Position numbers and translations under genes: made by a program. Of a stretch of 11,475 nt of DNA, positions 6,597-11,475 are shown piece after piece. The stretch is from an uncultured Bacteroidales bacterium (GTDB lineage Bacteria; Bacteroidota; Bacteroidia; Bacteroidales; P3): contig CAMWIS010000040.1 in NCBI GenBank assembly GCA_947174375.1, positions 1-11,475 of the forward strand. Direction: 5' to 3'. Each line of letters starts with the position of its first letter. Position 1 is the first letter of the stretch. The notes beneath the pieces are model-generated. The model saw only the letters and a program-made list of their open reading frames with translations, was not told the DNA's origin and made no database searches.

Positions 6597-8132
6597 TTAC
6601 TTGGCGTAATTGACCGCCCGCGTTTCGCGGATGACCGTGATTTTGATCTGGCCGGGATAGGTCATTTCTTCCTGAATCTTCTTCGACAGGTCGAGCGACA
6701 GCTGGCAGGCTTCGTTATCGGAAACCTTGTCGGCGCCGACGATAACGCGCAGTTCGCGGCCGGCCTGGATGGCGTAGGTCTTGATGACGCCCGGATAGGA
6801 CAGGGCCAACGATTCCAGGTTGTTGAGCCGGTTGATGTAGGCTTCGACCACCTCGCGCCGCGCCCCGGGACGCGCGCCCGAAATGGCGTCGCAGACCTGT
6901 ACGATGGGCGCAATCAGGTTGTTCATCTCCATTTCGTCGTGGTGGGCGCCGATGGCGTTGCAGATGTCGGGATGTTCCTTGTATTTCTCCGCCAGTTTCA
7001 TACCCAAAATGGCGTGCGGCAGGTCGGGTTCGTTGTCGGGCACCTTGCCGATGTCGTGCAACAGACCGGCGCGCTTGGCGATTTTGGGGTTCAGGCCGAG
7101 TTCGGCGGCCATCGTCGCACAGAGGTTGGCCGTTTCGCGCGAGTGCTGCAACAGGTTCTGACCGTAGGAGGAGCGGTATTTCATCTTGCCGATCATGCGC
7201 ATGAGCTCGCTGCTCATGTTCAGGATGCCGAGGTCGATACACGTCCGCTTGCCGGTCTCCATGATTTCCTGTTCGATCTGCTTCTGCGTCTTGGTGACGA
7301 CCTCTTCGATGCGGGCCGGGTGGATACGGCCGTCCGTAACGAGTTTGTGCAGCGACAGACGCGCGATTTCGCGGCGGACGGGGTCGAAGCCCGACAGGAT
7401 GATGGCGTCGGGGGAGTCGTCGATGATGATTTCCACGCCAGTCAGCGCTTCCAACGCGCGGATGTTGCGGCCTTCGCGGCCGATGATGCGGCCCTTGATT
7501 TCTTCATTTTCAAGGTTGAACACCGAAACCGTGTTTTCGACGGCGTGTTCGGTGGCCGTGCGCTGCAACGTCTCGATGACGATTTTCTTGGCCTCCATAT
7601 TGGCCGTCAGCTTGGCCTCGTTGATGACGTCCTTGATTTGGGAAAGGGCTTCCGACTTGGCTTCGTCCTTGAGGTCTTCCACCAGTTGCCGTTTGGCTTC
7701 CTGGGCGGAGAGGCCGGCGATGGTTTCCAGCTGTTCGATGTGTTTCGCATGGAGCTTGTTCAGTTCCGCCTGCTTCTGACCGACGGCCTCCAACTGGCGG
7801 TTCAGGTTGTCCTTGACCGCCGACAGCTCGTTGTTCTTGCGTTGCAACTCCTCGTTCTTCTGATTCAGCGCGCTCTCTTTCTGCTTGATGCGGTTTTCCG
7901 CCACGGCCACTTTGTTGTTGCGCTCCTGTACCGCCCGTTCATGTTCGGTTTTGAGTTGCAGGAAGTGCTCCTTGGCTTGCAACACCTTTTCTTTCAGCAG
8001 CACTTCGCCTTTTTCGCGGGCTTCGGCCATGATTTTGCGGCGCCGGTTCTTCAGCCCCCACTGCATGAAGGCGAAAGTCACCACGGCCCCGGCCAATACG
8101 AGCCCGATCCCGATTGCTAGGTTTAAATCCAT
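6597..8132 (-). CDS. rny: Ribonuclease Y
   Basis: This 511-residue protein has the complete RNase Y architecture. A single N-terminal membrane segment spans about 5-24 (LAIGIGLVLAGAVVTFAFM). A long charged coiled coil spans about 28-185. The KH RNA-binding domain has GRIIGREGRNIR (214-225). The HD hydrolase domain has Gln-His-Ser at 329-331, the metal-binding LLHDIGK (357-363, His359 and Asp360), GAHHDE (395-400) and Asp415. RNase Y is a membrane-anchored endoribonuclease that starts mRNA decay in many bacteria. I chose the ATG at 8132 (MDLNLAIG) rather than one 27 bases upstream, since the former places the membrane segment directly at the N-terminus as in the family. The gene follows the candidate 6S RNA and ends at a strong terminator. 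The opposite strand has an equally long but meaningless open frame caused by codon bias. Confidence 0.97.
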   Translation of the reverse strand: MDLNLAIGIGLVLAGAVVTFAFMQWGLKNRRRKIMAEAREKGEVLLKEKVLQAKEHFLQLKTEHERAVQERNNKVAVAENRIKQKESALNQKNEELQRKNNELSAVKDNLNRQLEAVGQKQAELNKLHAKHIEQLETIAGLSAQEAKRQLVEDLKDEAKSEALSQIKDVINEAKLTANMEAKKIVIETLQRTATEHAVENTVSVFNLENEEIKGRIIGREGRNIRALEALTGVEIIIDDSPDAIILSGFDPVRREIARLSLHKLVTDGRIHPARIEEVVTKTQKQIEQEIMETGKRTCIDLGILNMSSELMRMIGKMKYRSSYGQNLLQHSRETANLCATMAAELGLNPKIAKRAGLLHDIGKVPDNEPDLPHAILGMKLAEKYKEHPDICNAIGAHHDEMEMNNLIAPIVQVCDAISGARPGARREVVEAYINRLNNLESLALSYPGVIKTYAIQAGRELRVIVGADKVSDNEACQLSLDLSKKIQEEMTYPGQIKITVIRETRAVNYAK

Positions 8133-8165
8133 AATGTTGAAGTTTTGGGGAACCCGCATTGAAAT

Positions 8166-8370
8166 AAAGAAAACCGCATGCGCTCATAAGAGTTATGGAA
8201 AACTCTGATATAATAGGTATAGGGCTGCCTGCCTTTTCAAGTTTCTTTCGCCTTCAAAGAAGGTCTCTCCGAAGAGGGATAAAGCCTACTTTCCCAAGCT
8301 TGAGCGTCCGCCCGAAAATTTGAAAATGTTGAGTTTTCAAACTGTTGGTGAACGCGATGCGGTTTTCTTT
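8166..8370 (-). ncRNA. ssrS: Structured RNA between zapA and rny, 6S RNA candidate
   Basis: The 217 to 244 bases between zapA and rny contain no gene but fold well. AAAGAAAACCGCAT (8166-8179) and ATGCGGTTTTCTTT (8357-8370) are perfect complements and close a domain of about 205 nt; three more pairs (CGC/GCG) follow after one bulged base. Inside, on the minus strand, are several hairpins: TTTGAAAA/TTTTCAAA (8319-8341), GGGA/TCCC with an inner AAG/CTT, a CUC-UUCG-GAG tetraloop hairpin, CCTTC/GAAGG (8251-8263) and AGAGTT/AACTCT (8189-8206). A long closing stem, a large open region and a length near 200 nt fit 6S RNA, which binds RNA polymerase and mimics an open promoter. A 6S gene beside zapA is also the arrangement in E. 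coli, and I recall it for Bacteroidales. The strand is inferred from the flanking genes. No clean promoter is seen, so it may be processed from the zapA transcript. Confidence 0.65.
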
Positions 8371-8376
8371 AAACGC

Positions 8377-8655
8377 TTAAAGCGATAAGAGTTCGTCCAG
8401 TTTCCGGAGGCGGTCTCCCAAATCGTCCTCCCGGAACGCTTGACGTCTTTCTTCGCGCAGGGCGCGTGAGGTATATTGCAGAGCCACCATTGCCAGCAAA
8501 TCTTGATAATCCTTGAACGCAAAGTGCTGTCCGTAGCTCTTGATGCGGTCGTTGATACGGTTGGCCGACTCGCGGAAAATCACTTCGTCTTCGGGCTTCA
8601 CCGTCAGTTTATAGGATCGGTCGCAGATGGTAACGGTAATGGGGATCTCGTTCAT
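8377..8655 (-). CDS. zapA: Cell division protein ZapA
   Basis: This 92-residue protein is of typical ZapA length. The N-terminal half is the FtsZ-binding beta/alpha head (ITVTICDRSYKLTVKPEDE, 6-24) followed by FRESANRINDRIKSY (27-41). The C-terminal half is a long helix for the coiled-coil dimer, with DLLAMVALQYTS (52-63) as the hydrophobic core. ZapA cross-links FtsZ filaments at the division ring in the cytosol. It starts directly after a small coiled-coil gene, with one base between that stop and this ATG, so the two are translationally coupled. Its stop codon overlaps a small hairpin (8367-8382) at the boundary of the ncRNA candidate downstream. The family is small and divergent, but length, pattern and context agree. 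Confidence 0.88.
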   Translation of the reverse strand: MNEIPITVTICDRSYKLTVKPEDEVIFRESANRINDRIKSYGQHFAFKDYQDLLAMVALQYTSRALREERRQAFREDDLGDRLRKLDELLSL

Positions 8656-8656
8656 C

Positions 8657-8956
8657 TTATCGGTCTAAAAGCGTTATGCAGCGGTCAACTTCGGCAATCA
8701 GTTCCGAGAGTATCTTCTCAACCGCCGGGTTGCCCTTTTGCGAGGACGGGCGGGCGAGGGCGCTGCTGACTTTCAATATCTGGTTCCTATTAGTTAAATC
8801 GTTTATTTTCTGTTTATAAATCTGTAATTTGGCTTCTTGTTCGGACAGACGGGCGCGGCTTTTCTTCAATTCCACTTCCAAATCGGCCACTTTTCGGCGC
8901 AAGTCGGCCGCTTTGGTTTCCAAGCGTGTGAGTAAAGCGGGCAATTCCGTCATCAT
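8657..8956 (-). CDS. Small coiled-coil protein encoded before zapA
   Basis: This 99-residue protein has no enzyme motif. Residues about 7-63 are heptad-like and highly charged (for example RLETKAADLRRKVADLEVEL), as in a coiled coil. A short Ser/Pro/Lys-rich break (64-76) follows, and then a second amphipathic helix, VEKILSELIAEVDRCITLL (79-97). No signal peptide or membrane segment is present, so it is probably cytosolic. It sits one base before zapA under a shared promoter, which suggests a division-ring role, perhaps as a ZapA partner similar in idea to ZapB; that is inference from position and coiled-coil form only. Two ATG codons in a row (8956 and 8953) could serve as start; the difference is one residue. 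Confidence 0.8.
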   Translation of the reverse strand: MMTELPALLTRLETKAADLRRKVADLEVELKKSRARLSEQEAKLQIYKQKINDLTNRNQILKVSSALARPSSQKGNPAVEKILSELIAEVDRCITLLDR

Positions 8957-8974
8957 CCGTAAGAATTACAATCG

Positions 8975-9006
8975 CAAAGTTAAGCAAAAAAAACAGGAAA
9001 CGCAAT
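8975..9006 (-). promoter_or_regulatory. Promoter of the coiled-coil/zapA operon
   Basis: On the minus strand TAACTTTG (8982-8975) is a perfect match to the Bacteroidota -7 element TAnnTTTG. An ATTG (9006-9003), one base off the -33 TTTG, lies 20 bases upstream, which is the normal spacing. Transcription would start near 8968, giving a leader of about 12 bases before the ATG at 8956. A run of eight T residues fills part of the spacer. Confidence 0.65.
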
Positions 9007-9014
9007 ACGGCCCC

Positions 9015-9707
9015 TTAGGCCCGAACCTGCGCTTGGAGGCACTGCCAGAGTTTGTCGGCGGGCGGTTCGGCCGTAATCAGCAGCGGGGTCTGCGCTACCG
9101 GATGCAGGAGTTCCAGGCGGCGCGCGTGCAGCGAGATGCTTTGGTCGGGGTTCGAGCGCGGAAAGCCGTATTTGAGGTCGCCCTTGATCGGACAGCCGAT
9201 GGCCGCCAGTTGGGCGCGGATTTGGTGATGCCGACCGGTATGCAGTTGAATTTCAAGTAGGTGATAGCGGTCGCCCGTGGCGATGAGCCGGTAGTCCAGG
9301 CGGGCTTCCTTGGCGTCCTTGCGCGTAGCGGGGCAGACGAACGATTTGTTGCGCGCCTCGTCGCGGCACAGGTAGTGCGTCAGTTGGCCGGCGGGTTGGG
9401 GCGGCCGTTGTCCCACGATGGCCCAATAGGTCTTTTGGAACGCCCGTTCCTGCACCATGCGGTTGAGCCGGCTCAGCGCCTTGCCCGTCTTGGCGAACAG
9501 AATCACGCCGCCCACGGGACGGTCCAACCGGTGCACGACGCCGAGAAACACGTTGCCGGGCTTGTGGTCCCGCTGTGCGATAAAGGCCTTGATGCTTTCC
9601 GAGAGCGGTTCGTCGCCGGTCTTGTCGCCCTGCACGATTTGCCCCGGCCGTTTGCAGACCGCCAGCACGTGGTTGTCTTCGTAAAGGATTTGGTCGGCCG
9701 TGAACAT
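9015..9707 (-). CDS. RluA-family pseudouridine synthase
   Basis: This 230-residue protein has the core of the RluA family. The catalytic loop is VVHRLDRPVGGVILFAKT (57-74), with Asp62 as the nucleophile. KTYWAIV (92-98) and LHTGRHHQIRAQLAAIGCPIKGD (155-177) follow. It converts uridine to pseudouridine in rRNA or tRNA. The N-terminus (ILYEDNHVLAVCKRPGQIVQGD) enters the catalytic domain directly, so the S4 RNA-binding domain of RluC/RluD is missing; in this it resembles TruC and RluA. The target base cannot be told from sequence. Its ATG overlaps the panB stop by one base (TGATG), so translation is probably coupled and it is the second gene of a panB unit. The stop at 9015 lies only about ten bases from the next promoter. 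Confidence 0.94.
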   Translation of the reverse strand: MFTADQILYEDNHVLAVCKRPGQIVQGDKTGDEPLSESIKAFIAQRDHKPGNVFLGVVHRLDRPVGGVILFAKTGKALSRLNRMVQERAFQKTYWAIVGQRPPQPAGQLTHYLCRDEARNKSFVCPATRKDAKEARLDYRLIATGDRYHLLEIQLHTGRHHQIRAQLAAIGCPIKGDLKYGFPRSNPDQSISLHARRLELLHPVAQTPLLITAEPPADKLWQCLQAQVRA

Positions 9708-10525
9708 CAGTATTGTTCGTTGGCGTTCGGGAAGTTCAGGCTCTTGACGTCTTCGATGTAAGACGACACGGATTTGTTGATTTCCTGCGCCAAGTTATGG
9801 TAGCGGCGCAGGAAGCGCGGCGAAAAGCCCTGCGTGATGCCCAGCATATCGTGCAAGACGAGCACCTGGCCGTCCACGCCCGGGCCCGCGCCGATGCCGA
9901 TGACCGGAATCTTGAGCAGGCCGGCCACACGTGCCGCCAGGTCGGCCGGCACCTTCTCCAGCACGACGGCCGTACAGCCCAGTTCTTCGAGCAGGCGGGC
10001 GTCTTCCACCAGGCGGTCGGCTTCTTCCTGACCGGTGGCGCGCACGACATACGTCCCGAACTTATTGATGGACTGGGGGGTCAAGCCCAAATGCCCGATG
10101 ACCGGTATGCCGGCCGACAGGATTTTGGTCACGGATTCGGCCACCTCGCGGCCGCCTTCGAGCTTGACGCAGTCGGCGCCCGTCTCCTTCATGATGCGGA
10201 TGGCCGAGCGCAGGGCCTCCCGCGAGTCGCCCTGGTAACTGCCGAACGGCAGGTCGATGGCCACGAGCGCGCGTTTGACGGCCCGCATGACCGAACAGCC
10301 GTGGTATATCATCTGATCCAGCGAGATGGGTAGCGTCGTCACATGGCCCGCCATGACGTTGGCGGCCGAGTCGCCGACCAAAATGACGTCAATGCCGGAT
10401 TCGTCCAGCAGTTTGGCGAACGAATAGTCGTAAGCCGTCAGCATCGCGATTTTCTCGCCGGCGGCTTTCATCTTGCGCAAAGTCTGGGTCGTGACTTTGG
10501 CGGAGGGTTTCTGTGCACTGTACAT
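9707..10525 (-). CDS. panB: 3-methyl-2-oxobutanoate hydroxymethyltransferase (PanB)
   Basis: This 272-residue enzyme transfers a hydroxymethyl group from 5,10-methylene-tetrahydrofolate to 3-methyl-2-oxobutanoate, giving ketopantoate, the first committed step to pantothenate and CoA. PanB motifs are intact: KIAMLTAYDYSFAKLLDESG (25-44), LVGDSAANVMAGH (49-61, Asp52), DLPFGSYQG (91-99, Asp91), VKLEGG (120-125, Glu123), PVIGHLGLTPQS (141-152), VVLEKVP (187-193, catalytic Glu190) and IPVIGIGAG (206-214). By comparison with E. coli, the two Asp and Glu123 would bind Mg2+. I chose the ATG at 10525. The frame also has an ATG at 10549, but the -7 promoter element overlaps it, so that codon would not be transcribed. 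The next gene, an rluA-like synthase, overlaps it by one base. It is divergent from the oxoamine synthase gene. Confidence 0.97.
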   Translation of the reverse strand: MYSAQKPSAKVTTQTLRKMKAAGEKIAMLTAYDYSFAKLLDESGIDVILVGDSAANVMAGHVTTLPISLDQMIYHGCSVMRAVKRALVAIDLPFGSYQGDSREALRSAIRIMKETGADCVKLEGGREVAESVTKILSAGIPVIGHLGLTPQSINKFGTYVVRATGQEEADRLVEDARLLEELGCTAVVLEKVPADLAARVAGLLKIPVIGIGAGPGVDGQVLVLHDMLGITQGFSPRFLRRYHNLAQEINKSVSSYIEDVKSLNFPNANEQY

Positions 10526-10546
10526 GGTTTCCAAAATAAAGGACTG

Positions 10547-10580
10547 CAAATCTACATCCTTTTTTTAAAAAAAACGCAAA
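10547..10580 (-). promoter_or_regulatory. Promoter of panB
   Basis: On the minus strand TAGATTTG (10554-10547) is a perfect TAnnTTTG element, and a TTTG (10580-10577) lies 22 bases upstream as the -33 element, slightly longer than the usual spacing. Transcription would begin at about 10540, leaving a leader of about 15 bases to the ATG at 10525. It excludes the upstream ATG at 10549 as the panB start. Confidence 0.65.
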
Positions 10581-10586
10581 AAATGT

Positions 10587-10594
10587 TATCTTTG
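10587..10594 (+). promoter_or_regulatory. -7 element of the oxoamine synthase gene
   Basis: TATCTTTG is a perfect TAnnTTTG element on the plus strand. The -33 region (about 10560-10567) is a T-run without the G, so it is weaker. It lies 32 bases from the divergent panB -7 element, so the two upstream regions overlap. The leader would be about 115 bases long. Confidence 0.6.
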
Positions 10595-10675
10595 CAGGAT
10601 AAGAAGGTTCCGGTGCCGATACCGCCGCACTACCTATATAATATAAAGTAGCGGGTTGAGCCGAACCGACGAACG

Positions 10676-10693
10676 ATTGATAACGGAATCAAT
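10676..10693 (+). repeat. Small inverted repeat in the oxoamine synthase leader
   Basis: ATTGAT (10676-10681) and ATCAAT (10688-10693) are perfect inverted copies around a 6-base loop, ending 21 bases before the GTG start. It could form a small hairpin in the leader or bind a protein. The pairs are AT-rich and weak, so chance is possible. Confidence 0.3.
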
Positions 10694-10714
10694 AATTTAT
10701 AAAACATTACGATT

Positions 10715-11475
10715 GTGGATATCTTTGAAAAACTGCTGAAGAATTTCGGCCCGTTGGGACAATATGCCGACGATGCCGACGGCTATTACATGTTTCCGAG
10801 GCTGGAGGGGCCCATTTCCAACCGCATGATGTTTAACGGTAAGGAACGTTTGGTTTGGAGCCTGAACAACTACCTCGGCCTGGCCAACCATCCCGAAGTG
10901 CGTAAAGTGGATGCCGAAGCGGCCGCCCAATATGGCTTGGCTTACCCGATGGGGGCGCGTATGCTTTCGGGGCAGACCGAAGAACACATGAAGCTGGAGC
11001 AGGGCTTGGCTGACTTTGTGGGCCAGGAAGCCGCTTATCTTTATAATTTCGGTTATCAGGGCATTGTCTCTACGATTGACGCTTTGGTTGACCGCCACGA
11101 CGTGATTGTTTTCGATGCTGAAATCCACGCTTCGTTGATGGACGGCAAACGTCTGCACCTGGGGCAGAGCTTCAAGTTCCGTCACAACGATATGGAAGAC
11201 GCCGAACGCATGATTAAGAAAGCCCAGGAAGTGGTGGCCAAGACCGGCGGCGGTATCCTCGTGATTACCGAAGGGGTTTACGGCATGACCGGCGAGGCGG
11301 GCAACGTAGGCGGTTTGGCCGAACTCAAGAAGAAATACGACTTCCGCTTGATGGTGGACGACGCGCACGGTGTCGGCGTGATGGGCCCCAACGGTCGCGG
11401 TATCGGCGAACATTTCGGTTGCGAAGAAGCCATCGACCTCCATATCGGTACCTTCGCCAAGAGTTTCGCCTTGAT
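10715..11475 (+). CDS. PLP-dependent alpha-oxoamine synthase (SPT/KBL/BioF family), 5' part
   Basis: The first 253 codons of a fold-type I PLP enzyme are present and the frame runs off the right edge. Alpha-oxoamine synthase motifs are SLNNYLGLANHPEV (49-62), GARMLSGQTEEHMKLE (80-95), NFGYQG (111-116), AEIHASLMDG (135-144; His138 would stack on PLP), HNDME (157-161), ITEGVYGM (184-191), VDDAHGVGVMG (214-224; Asp215, His218) and GTFAKS (245-250), with Lys249 as the Schiff-base lysine. Such enzymes condense an amino acid with an acyl thioester and release CO2. Family members make sphinganine bases from serine, sulfonolipid bases from cysteate, 2-amino-3-ketobutyrate from glycine, or the biotin precursor. 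In Bacteroidota a sphingoid or sulfonolipid role is likely, but the substrate is not readable here. No ATG is in frame between the stop at 10700 and codon 26, so the start must be GTG at 10715 (or ATT at 10712); the N-terminus VDIFEKLLKNFGPLGQ is too well formed to drop. Confidence 0.9.
   Translation, partial: MDIFEKLLKNFGPLGQYADDADGYYMFPRLEGPISNRMMFNGKERLVWSLNNYLGLANHPEVRKVDAEAAAQYGLAYPMGARMLSGQTEEHMKLEQGLADFVGQEAAYLYNFGYQGIVSTIDALVDRHDVIVFDAEIHASLMDGKRLHLGQSFKFRHNDMEDAERMIKKAQEVVAKTGGGILVITEGVYGMTGEAGNVGGLAELKKKYDFRLMVDDAHGVGVMGPNGRGIGEHFGCEEAIDLHIGTFAKSFAL

Noticed and set aside
6585..8120. Plus-strand open frame of 511 codons opposite rny
   Set aside because: It mirrors rny almost exactly, its product is low-complexity and looks like no known family, and rny has every expected motif. 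The long frame comes from GC-rich codon bias on the other strand.
8986..9036. Terminator after the rluA-like gene
   Set aside because: A run of eight T residues on the minus strand follows only a weak GGCC/GGCC hairpin at a distance, and the T-run fits as the spacer of the zapA-operon promoter.
10583..10651. Leader peptide gene before the oxoamine synthase
   Set aside because: The ATG lies upstream of the predicted transcription start, inside the promoter, and the short product shows no attenuation-like codon run.

Overview
The window looks like a chromosomal segment of a Bacteroidota bacterium, most likely of the order Bacteroidales. Four things point there: the gene content (a RluA-family pseudouridine synthase without an S4 domain, RNase Y next to ZapA, an alpha-oxoamine synthase of Bacteroidota type, a secreted Ig-like/PKD-like protein), promoter elements of the form TAnnTTTG instead of sigma70-type boxes, weak Shine-Dalgarno signals, and GC-rich coding DNA separated by very AT-rich spacers. 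I see no insertion sequence, phage gene, CRISPR array, tRNA or rRNA. Most of it is housekeeping DNA.

Layout: everything from 1 to about 10525 is on the minus strand and only the last gene is on the plus strand. From right to left along the minus strand: panB and an rluA-like gene form one unit (1-base overlap). Next comes a short operon of a small coiled-coil protein and zapA. A roughly 205-nt structured region that I read as a 6S RNA (ssrS) candidate follows, then rny with a strong intrinsic terminator. After a 430-base AT-rich spacer comes a tightly packed block dnaA - methyltransferase - rarA - sufE. Last are a long-chain polyprenyl diphosphate synthase gene with its own candidate promoter and the 5' part of a secreted repeat protein that runs off the left edge. 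On the right, a plus-strand gene for a PLP-dependent alpha-oxoamine synthase starts with a non-ATG codon and runs off the right edge.

Functions: DnaA starts chromosome replication and RarA acts at stalled forks, so the dnaA block joins initiation with fork maintenance, plus an RsmI-like methyltransferase and the SufE sulfur carrier. ZapA and its coiled-coil neighbour belong to the division ring. RNase Y is an mRNA decay enzyme next to a global regulatory RNA candidate. PanB feeds CoA synthesis. The divergent oxoamine synthase would use an acyl thioester to make a sphingoid or sulfonolipid base, and it shares a compact back-to-back promoter region with panB.

The most notable points are the 6S-like RNA with its 14-bp closing stem, the divergent panB/oxoamine-synthase promoter (which also fixes the panB start), the obligatory non-ATG start of the oxoamine synthase and its open substrate question, and the unexplained long dnaA leader. 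I did not find a clearly new multi-gene system.
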